From JBPCQA01 sp050998615 (lineage in GTDB: Bacteria; Actinomycetota; Actinomycetes; Propionibacteriales; Nocardioidaceae): 60,355 nt of DNA. The position numbers and the translations under genes are program-made. The stretch covers positions 1 to 60,355 of the forward strand of contig JBPCQA010000026.1 of assembly GCA_050998615.1 (NCBI GenBank), written 5' to 3'. Below the pieces are notes generated by a model. The model was not told the DNA's origin, did not search any database, and saw only the letters and a list, made by a program, of their open reading frames with translations. This document shows positions 17,341 through 25,982 of the stretch, piece by piece (positions within the stretch are counted from its first letter, which is position 1; the number at the start of each line of letters is the position of its first letter).

Positions 17341-17797
17341 ACCCTCGCCCTATCACTGGCTGCCCTGCCGGTTGTCCCGTCGACCGCTCGGAGTCAAGCG
17401 CGTGCTGCAAGATCACGACCGCCGCTGCCTGGTCGACAACGGCTCGACGCTGCGCCCCCTTCTTTCCCCGTTCACGCAACACACGTTCCGCGCTCACCGT
17501 AGTCAACCTTTCATCAACCAGGCGAACCGACACGGCTAAACCGCGATGCGCGATCTCGAAGACGAGCCGGTCGGCGAACCCCTGCGCCTTGGTCGCGGCC
17601 GGGCCGATCCGGCCTGAAAGCGACGTGGGGAGCCCCACCACCACTTCGATGGCGCCAAGCTCCACGGCCAGATCCACGATCCGAGTGACGTCGCCACGGC
17701 CGCGGGTCACGGTCTCAACAGGAGTCGCGAGCCGGCTGCCAGGGTCGCAGCCGGCGATGCCTATCCGCACGTCACCGACATCGACACCGAGCCGCAC
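17333..17797 (-). CDS. ruvX: Putative pre-16S rRNA nuclease / Holliday-junction resolvase-like protein
   Basis: YqgF/RuvX family, RNase H fold; in other bacteria it finishes the 16S rRNA 5' end. From the GTG at 17795-17797 it is 154 residues and opens VRLGVDVGDVRIGIA with the first catalytic Asp; VVGLPTSLSG and RLVDERLTTVSAE follow and the C-terminal VDQAAAVVILQHALD holds the last acidic residue. The frame is open further upstream to 18022 but would run deep into alaS. It lies between alaS and mltG, the standard actinobacterial order. Confidence 0.92.
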   Translation of the reverse strand: MRLGVDVGDVRIGIAGCDPGSRLATPVETVTRGRGDVTRIVDLAVELGAIEVVVGLPTSLSGRIGPAATKAQGFADRLVFEIAHRGLAVSVRLVDERLTTVSAERVLRERGKKGAQRRAVVDQAAAVVILQHALDSERSTGQPAGQPVIGRGCE

Positions 17798-17840
17798 CCC
17801 GAGGCGGGCACGGTGAGTTGGGCCTGGTGACGCGGGCAGA

Positions 17841-20519
17841 TCAGGCCCCGACGGCCTGGCGGCCGATGGCGGCCTCGACCTGCTGCAGGGCGTCGTGGGC
17901 AGAGCCCGCGTCGGTGCCCCCGCCCTGCGCGACGTCGTCTTTGCCGCCGCCGCTTCCGCCCAACGCGCCAGCCGCTGCTTTGACCAACGCGCCGGCGGCA
18001 AGGCCGCGATCTCGGGCGGCATCGTTGACCGCGATGACTACCGACGGCTTGCCGTCGTTGGTGCCCACGATCGTGACCACGGCCGGTTGGTCAACCGGCA
18101 ACCGGCCACGAATGTCGAGGGCCAGCCTGCGTACGTCGCCGGCACCGGCTCCGTCGGCGATGTGCCCGACGTAGCGCACCCCGACGACATCTCGGGCCAT
18201 GTCGGCCAACTCGCCGCCGCGGGAGAGCAGCGTCTGCATCCGGACCCTCTCGATCTCCTTCTCCGCGTCTCGCAACCGCTCGACGATGTCGTGCACCCGC
18301 TGCGGCAGATCCTCCGGGCGCACCTTGAGTGTCTCGGTGAGCTGCGACACCAGCAGGTGTTCGCGGGCCAGGAACTGGTAGGCGTCGGTGCCGACCAGCG
18401 CTTCGACCCGGCGCACGCCGGAGCCGATCGACGACTCCCCCAGCAGCTTGATGACGCCGAGCTGACCGGAGCGTCCTGCATGGGTCCCGCCGCACAGCTC
18501 ACGCGCCCAGTCGCCGACCGAGATGACGCGCACCTGGTCGCCGTACTTCTCACCGAACAGCGCCATCGCCCCAGAGGATCGGGCTTCGGCCTGGGTCATC
18601 AGCTCGGCCCGCACGCCAAGATCGGCCAACACTAGGTCGTTAACTCGCGACTCGACGTCTCGCAGCATGGACGCCGGCACCGCGGAGGTCGCGGAGAAGT
18701 CGAACCGGAAGCGGCCCGGCGCGTTCTCGCTGCCTGCCTGGGTGGCTGTCTCGCCGAGCGCCTCGCGGAACGCCTTGTGCACCATGTGGGTGGCGGTGTG
18801 GGCACGGCTTATCGACTTGCGGCGCTCGATGTCGACCAGGCAGTGCGCCGCCAACTCCGCGGTCAGCTCACCGCTGGTGACCCTGACCTGGTGCGTGATC
18901 ACGCCGGGCGTGGGCGACTGCACATCGAGCACGTCGACCCGGGCGCCGTTGGCCAACTCGATCACACCGTGGTCGGCGAGTTGACCACCGCCCTCGGCGT
19001 AGAACGGAGTGCGCTCGAGCACGACCTCGACCGTGTCCCCCTCCTCGGCGTGTTTGATTCGGCCGGAGTTGGAGATCAGGCCGGTCACCTTGGAGTCGGA
19101 GACGACCTCGTCGTAGCCGGTGAAGACCACCGCGCCGCCCATGGCGTCGGCGACTTCGCGGTAGGCGCGTACGTCGACGTGGTGGCCCTTCTTCGCGACG
19201 GAGTCAGCCTTGGCTCGGGTGCGTTGCTCGGTCATCAGCTGCCGGAAGCCGACCTCGTCGACCGAGAGGCCCTGCTCGGCCGCCATCTCCAGGGTCAGGT
19301 CGATGGGAAAGCCGAACGTGTCGTGCAGCTGGAAGGCCCGAGCGCCGGGAAGTTCCGTGCCCCCCTGCCGCTTCGTCTCGCTGGCAGCCAGGTCGAACAT
19401 CGACGTGCCGGACTTGAGCGTCTGCCGGAACGCGTCCTCCTCGGCGTACGCGACCGCCGAGATCCTCGGCCATTCGGTGTCGAGCTCAGGATAGGAAAGC
19501 CGCATCTTGTCCAGCGAGACCGGCAGGAGTTCGGGGAGCACTGGATCCTCGATCTCGAGCAGCCGCATGGAGCGGATGGCCCGGCGCAAGATGCGGCGCA
19601 GCACGTAGCCCCGCTCCTCGTTGCCCGGAGTGGTGCCGTCACCGATTAGCATGAGGCCGCTACGGACGTGATCAGCGACCACCCGAAGGTGGACGTCGTC
19701 GGCGTGGTTCGCGCCGTACGTCTTGCCGGCGAGCTCCGCGGCCTTGTCCAGCACCGGGACGACTTCGTCGATCTCGTAGATGCTGCCCTTCCCCTGCATC
19801 AGCATGGCCATCCGCTCGAGCCCCATCCCGGTGTCGATGTTCTTCTCCGGAAGGTCACCGAGAATCTCGAAGTCAGCCTTGCCAATGCCGGCCCCGCGGA
19901 TGTTCTGCATGAAAACGAGGTTCCAGAACTCGATGTAGCGGTCGCCGGCCTTGACGAGGTCCCCCTCCGGTCCGTACGCCGGGCCGCGGTCGAAGTGGAG
20001 CTCCGAATCCGGGCCGCAGGGCCCAGGGATGCCCATCGACCAGTAGTTGTCGCCCTTGCCCTGACGGTGGATCCGCTCCTCTGACAGCCCGGCGATCCGC
20101 TTCCACAGGGCGACCGATTCGTCGTCGTCGAGGTACACGGACACGTGCAGCAGCGATTCGTCGATGCCGTACCCGCCGTCAGCCTGAGGTCTGGTGACCA
20201 GATCCCAGGCATGCGTTATCGCGCCTTCCTTGAAGTAGTCGCCGAAGGAAAAATTGCCATTCATCTGGAAGAACGTGCCATGTCGGTCGGTCTTGCCGAC
20301 CTCCTCGATGTCAAGCGTGCGTACACACTTCTGCACGCTGACGGCGCGTTTGTACGGCGGCGTCTCCTGGCCGAGGAAGTACGGCACGAACGGCACCATG
20401 CCGGCCCCCACGAACAACAAGTTGGGATCATCGAGCAGCAGGGACGTGCTCGGCACGACCGTGTGATCGCGTTTCTCGAAATGCGACAGGAAGCGGCGTC
20501 TGATCTCAGCCGTGTCCAT
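17841..20519 (-). CDS. alaS: Alanyl-tRNA synthetase
   Basis: 892 residues from the ATG at 20517-20519, the family's usual length. The N-terminus MDTAEIRRRFLSHFEKRDHT leads the class II catalytic core (FVGAGMVPFVPYFLG, RGYVLRRILRRAIR), followed by the editing domain with the HTATHMVHKAFRE and ELCGGTHAGRSGQLG zinc motifs and the C-Ala domain (DAARDRGLAAGALVK, GSGGGKDDVAQGGG). The upstream open frame to 20771 overlaps the next gene and is not family-like. Confidence 0.98.
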   Translation of the reverse strand: MDTAEIRRRFLSHFEKRDHTVVPSTSLLLDDPNLLFVGAGMVPFVPYFLGQETPPYKRAVSVQKCVRTLDIEEVGKTDRHGTFFQMNGNFSFGDYFKEGAITHAWDLVTRPQADGGYGIDESLLHVSVYLDDDESVALWKRIAGLSEERIHRQGKGDNYWSMGIPGPCGPDSELHFDRGPAYGPEGDLVKAGDRYIEFWNLVFMQNIRGAGIGKADFEILGDLPEKNIDTGMGLERMAMLMQGKGSIYEIDEVVPVLDKAAELAGKTYGANHADDVHLRVVADHVRSGLMLIGDGTTPGNEERGYVLRRILRRAIRSMRLLEIEDPVLPELLPVSLDKMRLSYPELDTEWPRISAVAYAEEDAFRQTLKSGTSMFDLAASETKRQGGTELPGARAFQLHDTFGFPIDLTLEMAAEQGLSVDEVGFRQLMTEQRTRAKADSVAKKGHHVDVRAYREVADAMGGAVVFTGYDEVVSDSKVTGLISNSGRIKHAEEGDTVEVVLERTPFYAEGGGQLADHGVIELANGARVDVLDVQSPTPGVITHQVRVTSGELTAELAAHCLVDIERRKSISRAHTATHMVHKAFREALGETATQAGSENAPGRFRFDFSATSAVPASMLRDVESRVNDLVLADLGVRAELMTQAEARSSGAMALFGEKYGDQVRVISVGDWARELCGGTHAGRSGQLGVIKLLGESSIGSGVRRVEALVGTDAYQFLAREHLLVSQLTETLKVRPEDLPQRVHDIVERLRDAEKEIERVRMQTLLSRGGELADMARDVVGVRYVGHIADGAGAGDVRRLALDIRGRLPVDQPAVVTIVGTNDGKPSVVIAVNDAARDRGLAAGALVKAAAGALGGSGGGKDDVAQGGGTDAGSAHDALQQVEAAIGRQAVGA

Positions 20520-20790
20520 CGGCAATGCTTTCGGGCTCGTCGGTGCGGGTCTCAATGAGTCTTGGCGCCGTCGAGCTCGTCGTCGACAGGTGCAGCTGAT
20601 CGCGTAGCTCTGCCTCGCGCTCGGCCATCCCCGCCGACACCTCGCCAACGAACATCCGCGCGCCGGCACCAAGTGCCGCTGCCCTCGCTGCCAGCCCGTC
20701 GGGGGTGAAGTGACGCGCGGTGCGCTTGGCCTTGACCATGGTGTAGACACTGGTGGCGGCTCCGGCGGCAAACCAGAAGATGCGGCTCAC
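20506..20790 (-). CDS. Small membrane-anchored protein, DUF6167-like
   Basis: 94 residues starting VSRIFWFAAGAATSVYTMVK: one N-terminal hydrophobic helix, then a basic and Ala-rich amphipathic part. A protein of this kind is found between alaS and a DUF948-type gene in many Actinobacteria; its function is not known. The GTG at 20788-20790 overlaps the stop of the upstream gene (GTGA), and its end overlaps alaS by 14 bases, so all are one operon. A GTG nine bases earlier (20799) is possible. Confidence 0.8.
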   Translation of the reverse strand: MSRIFWFAAGAATSVYTMVKAKRTARHFTPDGLAARAAALGAGARMFVGEVSAGMAEREAELRDQLHLSTTSSTAPRLIETRTDEPESIADGHG

Positions 20791-21227
20791 GGCTTCCACC
20801 CCTCGGCGCGGGTGTGAGGGCGAAGTGTGCGGCGTCGGCGGAGCTTTTGTTGGCGGCGTAGCTCCTTGCGGAATGCGTAACCCAGGCGCATCCGCTGCTC
20901 CTCGTCGAGGGCGCGGCGCAAGCCGTAGCCGAGGGCGGCGAGTTTGATTAGCGGCGTGGCCGCCGACGTCACCGACAGCACTCGTGCGGTCGGCACCACA
21001 TCAGCGTCAGGGGCCTCGTGATCTAGCGCGGTGATCACCGGGACTGGCGCCTCAACCGGATGGGGAGCGCGGCTGTCGGGTTGGCTTTCCACCGACGCGA
21101 GCCGCCGGTCCACCTCGTTGAGTTGGGTCTTCAGCCGCTCCAGACTCAGTCGCAGCCGCAGGATTGACACGGCGAGCACGACAATGACCACCAGTGCCAC
21201 CAAGAAGGCGACCGTGGCGAACGTCAT
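20787..21227 (-). CDS. Membrane protein of unknown function in the DUF948 position
   Basis: 146 residues. One hydrophobic helix at the N-terminus (MTFATVAFLVALVVIVVLAV), then a predicted coiled coil (LRLSLERLKTQLNEVDRRLA), a Pro-rich linker, and a basic C-terminus (RKELRRQQKLRRRRTLR). Order and size match the DUF948-type proteins that precede alaS in Actinobacteria, but the sequence is too diverged for me to assign it. Start at the ATG preceded by GGAAGG about a dozen bases away; an open frame reaches 21284. Confidence 0.7.
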   Translation of the reverse strand: MTFATVAFLVALVVIVVLAVSILRLRLSLERLKTQLNEVDRRLASVESQPDSRAPHPVEAPVPVITALDHEAPDADVVPTARVLSVTSAATPLIKLAALGYGLRRALDEEQRMRLGYAFRKELRRQQKLRRRRTLRPHTRAEGWKP

Positions 21228-21286
21228 GACCGACAAGCCTTCCCTGGATGAGATGCGGATGCGCGGGCCGATGCCAAACGGCAACC

Positions 21287-22648
21287 CTACCGCGGGGCGT
21301 CCGACAGAATCGACTTGATTCGCTCAAGTCGAGCTGCCGCGTCAGCCTCGGCGCCGTGGCTGGTCGGCGCGTAGTAGGTCCGGTCGGCCACTGCCTCCGG
21401 GGCGTGCCGTTGCGGTGCAACTCCGCGAGCGTCATCGTGTGCGTAGCGGTATGACACACCATGTCCCACCTGCTTCGCGCCCGCGTAATGGGAGTCACGC
21501 AGATGCTCGGGCACCGTCCCGAGCCTTCCTTCGTGTACGTCGGCCAGCGCCGCATCCACCGCGGTGATCACCGAGTTCGACTTGGGTGCCAACGCGAGCG
21601 CGATGACCGCCTGGCCCAGATTGAGCCGCGCTTCAGGCATCCCGATCAGTTGCACAGCCTGCGCCGCCGCGACCGCGGTGGTGAGCGCGGTGGGGTCGGC
21701 CAATCCGATGTCCTCGCTCGCCAAGATCACCAGCCGCCGAGCGATGAATCGGGGGTCTTCTCCAGCAGCGACCATCCGGGCGAAGTAATGCAGGGCGGCG
21801 TCGACGTCGCTGCCGCGAATGGATTTGATGAACGCACTGATCACGTCGTAGTGCTGGTCGCCGGCTCGGTCATAGCGCACCGCCGCCCGGTCGACCGCCA
21901 GCTCCAAGGTCTCGACGTCGACTCGAGCCTCATCCCTTGCTAACGCGGCGGAGGCTGCGGCTTCCAGATAGGTGAGGGCGCGGCGAGCATCGCCGCCGGA
22001 CAGTCGCAGGAGTTGGTCCATTGCGTCGTCATCTAGTGCCACCCGGTCCGCCAGGCCGCGCTCATCATGGAGGGCACGCTCCACGACCACCCGGATCGAG
22101 TCGTCGGTCAACGGCTCCAAGGTAAGTAGAAGCGACCGGGACAGCAGCGGCGCGATCACCGAGAAGAACGGGTTCTCAGTGGTCGCGGCGATCAGTGTGA
22201 CCCACCGATTCTCGACTCCGGGCAGCAGGGCGTCTTGCTGCGCCTTGCTGAAGCGGTGCACCTCGTCCACGAACAGCACCGTCTCTTGGCCGCCCCGCGC
22301 CAGCTCCCGGCGCGCGAGGTCGATGACCTCGCGAACCTGTTTGACGCCCGCGGACACGGCGGAGAGCTCCACGAAGCGTCGGTTGGTCTGGCTGGAGACG
22401 ATTGCGGCGATCGTGGTCTTGCCTGTCCCCGGCGGACCCCAGAGCAACAACGCCGTCGGCTCGTCGGCCTCCACCAGACGGCGAAGCGGGGATCCCTCGT
22501 GCAGCAGCTGGTCTTGACCTTCCAGCTCATCGATGGTCCGCGGGCGCATCCGCACCGCAAGTGGAGCGGCTCGGTGATCGGATTCCGCCAGGCTGCCGTC
22601 CCCCACGTGCGAAGGAGCCGCGAACTCGAACAACCAGTCGTCACTCAC
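21287..22648 (-). CDS. rarA: Replication-associated recombination protein A (MgsA/RarA AAA ATPase)
   Basis: A clamp-loader-like AAA+ ATPase acting at stalled forks. 453 residues: N-terminal tail, Walker A GPPGTGKTT, Walker B LFVDEVHRF, sensor region ATTENPFFSV, then the C-terminal tetramerisation domain (SIRGSDVDAALHYFARM, ASEDIGLADP). GTG start at 22646-22648. It is downstream of the opp operon, separated by a palindrome at 22679-22716, and 60 bases before the alaS cluster. Confidence 0.95.
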   Translation of the reverse strand: MSDDWLFEFAAPSHVGDGSLAESDHRAAPLAVRMRPRTIDELEGQDQLLHEGSPLRRLVEADEPTALLLWGPPGTGKTTIAAIVSSQTNRRFVELSAVSAGVKQVREVIDLARRELARGGQETVLFVDEVHRFSKAQQDALLPGVENRWVTLIAATTENPFFSVIAPLLSRSLLLTLEPLTDDSIRVVVERALHDERGLADRVALDDDAMDQLLRLSGGDARRALTYLEAAASAALARDEARVDVETLELAVDRAAVRYDRAGDQHYDVISAFIKSIRGSDVDAALHYFARMVAAGEDPRFIARRLVILASEDIGLADPTALTTAVAAAQAVQLIGMPEARLNLGQAVIALALAPKSNSVITAVDAALADVHEGRLGTVPEHLRDSHYAGAKQVGHGVSYRYAHDDARGVAPQRHAPEAVADRTYYAPTSHGAEADAAARLERIKSILSDAPR

Positions 22649-22678
22649 CGCGCAAGCTTAGGCCCACCTGTCCGGTCA

Positions 22679-22716
22679 GTGGTTTCGAGACGCTCGCTTC
22701 GCTCGCTCTCAACCAC
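22679..22716. terminator. Palindrome after the opp operon, probable terminator or REP-like element
   Basis: The arms GTGGTT-TC-GAGA (22679-22690) and TCTC-AACCAC (22707-22716) pair except for a two-base bulge, around a 16-base centre containing CGCTCGCTTCGCTCGC. The same kind of palindrome (GGTTTCGAGAC...TCAACC) recurs in many actinobacterial genomes. It follows the oppF stop by 23 bases, where a terminator is expected. No U tract. Confidence 0.6.
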
Positions 22717-22738
22717 CGTGCCGGGTGACCGCAGCGTC

Positions 22739-23815
22739 TCACACGATCTTGACGGGGACGTCTTGGGTCTGGGCCTCGATGTCGCCTTCGGTTGCGGCCA
22801 CCACCTGGAGGGGCTCGGCGAAGTGGCAGGCGACCATGCGGCCGCCGACTTTGAGCAACGGCGGCTCCTCGGCGGCGCAGATATCTTGAGCCTTCCAGCA
22901 CCGGGTGCGGAAGCGACAGCCTGACGGCGGGTTGATCGGGCTGGGCACGTCGCCCTCGAGGCGGATGCGCTCGCGGCGGCCGCCGATCGCGGCCTGCTTC
23001 ACATCCGGTGCCGCGGATAGCAACGCCTGGGTGTAGGGGTGATGCGGGGAGTTGTAGATGTGGTCGCGGTCGCCGATTTCGACGATTTTGCCGAGATACA
23101 TCACCGCGATGTCGGGGCAGAAGTGCCGCACGATCGCGAGATCGTGGGCGATGAACAAGAACGCGATGCTGAACTCTTCTTGCAGATCCCGCAACAGATT
23201 GATGACCTGCGCCTGGATCGACACGTCGAGCGCCGACACCGGCTCGTCTGCCACAATCAACTTCGGGTTGAGCGCGAGCGCACGGGCGATGCCGATCCGC
23301 TGTCGTTGACCACCGGAGAACTCGCTAGGGTAACGGTTGTAATGCTCCGGATTCAGACCCACCGTCTCGAGCAGGTCCTGCACACGGCCGACGATCTTGT
23401 TTTTCGGCACAGCTTTGTGCACCAGCAGAGGGGTGCCGACGATGGTGCCGACGGTGTGGCGGGGGTTCAGCGAGGAGTACGGGTCTTGGAAGATCAGCTG
23501 GATCTCCCGCCGGTAGGGCATCATTCGCCTCGACGACAGGTGACCAATCTCGTGGCCTTCGAACTTCATCGAGCCGGCAGTTGGGTCGTAGAGCCGGGTG
23601 ATCACCCGACCAGTCGTCGTCTTGCCGCAACCGGACTCACCGACCAGCCCGAGTGATTTCCCCTTCTCGACGGTGAAGCTGACCCCATCCACGGCCTGGA
23701 CATGACCGATGGTGCGCTGGATCACGCCGGACGACTTGACCGGGAAGTACTTTTGCAGGTCCTTGACCTCCAACAGGGGCGGCTCGGCGGCCGCCGCTGG
23801 TGTCTGCTCGGTCAC
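22739..23815 (-). CDS. Peptide ABC transporter ATP-binding protein (OppF/DppF)
   Basis: One of two ATPases powering peptide import. 358 residues: Walker A GLVGESGCGKTT, Q-loop FQDPYSSLNPR, signature SGGQRQRIGIARAL, Walker B LIVADEPVSALD, His switch IAHDLAIV, and the C-terminal oligopeptide-ABC domain with Cys-rich PPSGCRFRTRCWKAQDIC. It starts within a four-base overlap of the preceding ATPase gene. Last gene of the operon. Confidence 0.93.
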   Translation of the reverse strand: MTEQTPAAAAEPPLLEVKDLQKYFPVKSSGVIQRTIGHVQAVDGVSFTVEKGKSLGLVGESGCGKTTTGRVITRLYDPTAGSMKFEGHEIGHLSSRRMMPYRREIQLIFQDPYSSLNPRHTVGTIVGTPLLVHKAVPKNKIVGRVQDLLETVGLNPEHYNRYPSEFSGGQRQRIGIARALALNPKLIVADEPVSALDVSIQAQVINLLRDLQEEFSIAFLFIAHDLAIVRHFCPDIAVMYLGKIVEIGDRDHIYNSPHHPYTQALLSAAPDVKQAAIGGRRERIRLEGDVPSPINPPSGCRFRTRCWKAQDICAAEEPPLLKVGGRMVACHFAEPLQVVAATEGDIEAQTQDVPVKIV

Positions 23816-24891
23816 CCGATCTCCTCTTTGACGTCGGTTTCATAGATCGCGTCTGGATCGGCGAGGTGACACCGCAACAGGTGGCTCGGCGTCCGACCGA
23901 TCCGTAGCTCTGGAAGCTCGTTGACGCAACGGCCGGCCTCAACCTTGTCGGTGTGGGTGCAGCGCGGGTGAAATGCGCAACCAGTCGGGGGATTCAGCAA
24001 GCTTGGGGGCGTCCCGGGGATCGGCACCAGCGGCTTGGACGCGTCTCCCGACACATCAGCAATACTGGCCAGCAGACCCCACGTGTACGGCATTTCCGGA
24101 TGGGTGAGGATTTGTTTGCACGAGCCCTTTTCGACGCAGCGTCCGGCATACATCACCAGCACCTCGTCGGCGATCTCGGCGATCACTCCGAGGTCATGGG
24201 TGATCATGATGACCGCAGAGCCGAACTCCTTTTGCATCGCTTGAATAAGGTCCAGGATCTGCGCCTGCACCGTCACGTCCAGCGCAGTGGTCGGCTCGTC
24301 GGCGATCAGTAGCTTCGGGTCGTTGACCAACGCCATCGCGATCATCGCCCGCTGTCGCATCCCGCCGGAGAACTGGTGCGAGTAGTCATCAACGCGACGA
24401 TCTGGCTGCGGGATCCCCACCAGGTCGAGCATCTCGATGGCGCGCTTGCGCGCCACCCTCCTGGACACCTTGTGGTGCAGCCGATACGCCTCGATGATCT
24501 GCGAGCCGATCTTGAAGAACGGGTGCAGGGCCGTCAATGGGTCTTGGAAGATCATCGCGACGTCGTTGCCGCGAATCTTCCGCATGTCTGACTGGGATGC
24601 CCCGATGATCTCCTTGCCGCCGACCCGGATCGACCCGGTCATCCTGGTGCGTTTGATGTTGTGCAACCCCAGGACCGCCATCGACGACACGCTCTTGCCG
24701 GAGCCGGACTCACCGACGATCCCGAGCGTCCTGCCCATCTCCACCGTGTAGGACAAATCCGTGACCGCGTTCACGATCCCGTCATAGGTAGGGAACTTCA
24801 CGGTGAGATTCTCCACCACCAAGAACGGCTCACCTGTGGGAGCGGCCAACGGCTCGGCTGAGGGCTGCTCGGCGTTGAGCACGTCAGTCAC
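23812..24891 (-). CDS. Peptide ABC transporter ATP-binding protein (OppD/DppD)
   Basis: 359 residues, partner of the ATPase at 22739-23815. Walker A GIVGESGSGKS, Q-loop FQDPLTALHPFF, signature SGGMRQRAMIAMAL, Walker B LLIADEPTTALD, His switch ITHDLGVI, and the C-terminal domain PPTGCAFHPRCTHTDKVEAG with the conserved cysteines. Start overlaps the permease stop by four bases. Confidence 0.93.
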   Translation of the reverse strand: MTDVLNAEQPSAEPLAAPTGEPFLVVENLTVKFPTYDGIVNAVTDLSYTVEMGRTLGIVGESGSGKSVSSMAVLGLHNIKRTRMTGSIRVGGKEIIGASQSDMRKIRGNDVAMIFQDPLTALHPFFKIGSQIIEAYRLHHKVSRRVARKRAIEMLDLVGIPQPDRRVDDYSHQFSGGMRQRAMIAMALVNDPKLLIADEPTTALDVTVQAQILDLIQAMQKEFGSAVIMITHDLGVIAEIADEVLVMYAGRCVEKGSCKQILTHPEMPYTWGLLASIADVSGDASKPLVPIPGTPPSLLNPPTGCAFHPRCTHTDKVEAGRCVNELPELRIGRTPSHLLRCHLADPDAIYETDVKEEIG

Positions 24892-25889
24892 GAAAGTCTC
24901 ACCCTCGGATCCAGGAAGCTGTAGACGACATCGACAACCAGGTTAGCTATCACGATCAGGGTAGCCGCCAGGAGGACCGTTGCGCTAACGATTGGGAAGT
25001 CCTGCCCCTTGAGCGCGGTGAGCGCGAAGTTTCCCACGCCGTCGATACTGAAGATATATTCCGTGAAGACGGTCCCCCCTAGCAAGGTGGCGAAGTCGAG
25101 CCCGAAGATCGTCACCACTGGCACGATCGCGGCACGTAGGGCGTGCTTGAATACCGCCTTGTTGGAGCTCACCCCCTTCGCGGTTGCCGAGCGGACGTAG
25201 TCCTCGCCGAGCGACTCGACCATGTAGCCCCGGCTGAACCGGGCGTACGACGTCGAGTTGGTGAGCCCAAGCACCAGCCACGGCAACAACAGGCCGGCGA
25301 ACCACTTGATCGGGGATTGGGTGATTGGGAAGTATCCGGTGGCCGGGAATACTCCCCACGATAGGTAGAGATACAACCACGCGAGCAGACAGACGAGGTA
25401 GTAGGGAATGGAGCTCACCAACAGGCTGCCGGTGACCAGGGATCTGTCCGCGACGCTGCCACGCCAGCGCGCCGCCAGGGCGCCCAGCAAAACCCCGAGC
25501 CCGAGGTAAACTGCAGAACCCCCGATAGCAAGAGAAAGGGTGGCCGGATACTTGGAGATGATCTGCGGGCGGACCTCCTGCTGGGTGATGTACGAGATTC
25601 CCAAACACGGGGCAGCGCACTCGTAGGTTGCGCCCATGTTTATTTTGCGACTCACGAAGAGGCCCTTCACCCAGACGCCGTACTGGTTGAAGATGCTCTG
25701 GTCCAGGCCCAGCTCATGCGAAATCAGCGCTTCCTTCTGCGGCGTGCATCTGCCGTTTTGGCTGCAGAAGAACGCAGCAGGGTTCGATGGCCCGAGGAAG
25801 AACAACGCGAAGACGAACATCGAGGTGAGCACCACCACGAGAAACGCCGATATCAGCCGGCGCACTATGTAACCAAGCATTCGGACCAC
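24888..25889 (-). CDS. Peptide ABC transporter permease (OppB/DppB)
   Basis: 333 residues, about six membrane helices. The N-terminal helix (FLVVVLTSMFVFALFFLG) is followed by a periplasmic part and the permease coupling motif around LRAAIVPVVTIFGLDFATLLGG. The C-terminus (VVDVVYSFLDPRVRLS) is typical of the OppB type. It lies between the binding protein gene and the ATPase genes, preceded by a strong hairpin at 25903-25942. Confidence 0.92.
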   Translation of the reverse strand: MVRMLGYIVRRLISAFLVVVLTSMFVFALFFLGPSNPAAFFCSQNGRCTPQKEALISHELGLDQSIFNQYGVWVKGLFVSRKINMGATYECAAPCLGISYITQQEVRPQIISKYPATLSLAIGGSAVYLGLGVLLGALAARWRGSVADRSLVTGSLLVSSIPYYLVCLLAWLYLYLSWGVFPATGYFPITQSPIKWFAGLLLPWLVLGLTNSTSYARFSRGYMVESLGEDYVRSATAKGVSSNKAVFKHALRAAIVPVVTIFGLDFATLLGGTVFTEYIFSIDGVGNFALTALKGQDFPIVSATVLLAATLIVIANLVVDVVYSFLDPRVRLS

Positions 25890-25902
25890 TAACTCCTAAC
25901 TC

Positions 25903-25942
25903 GCAGCGTGAGATGGGCCCTTTCGGGCCCACCCCACGCTGC
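25903..25942 (-). promoter_or_regulatory. Intercistronic hairpin between the binding-protein and permease genes
   Basis: Two nested stems are exact: GCAGCGTG (25903-25910) with CACGCTGC (25935-25942), and TGGGCCC (25914-25920) with GGGCCCA (25925-25931). On the transcribed strand the loop is a GAAA tetraloop. It starts 40 bases after the oppA stop and lies 13 bases before the permease start. There is no U tract. Inference: it stabilises the 3' end of oppA mRNA or attenuates read-through so that the binding protein exceeds the membrane parts. Confidence 0.75.
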
Positions 25943-25982
25943 ATACACGCGTGGTGTGAATCGATTCAGTCCACCGGACCGA

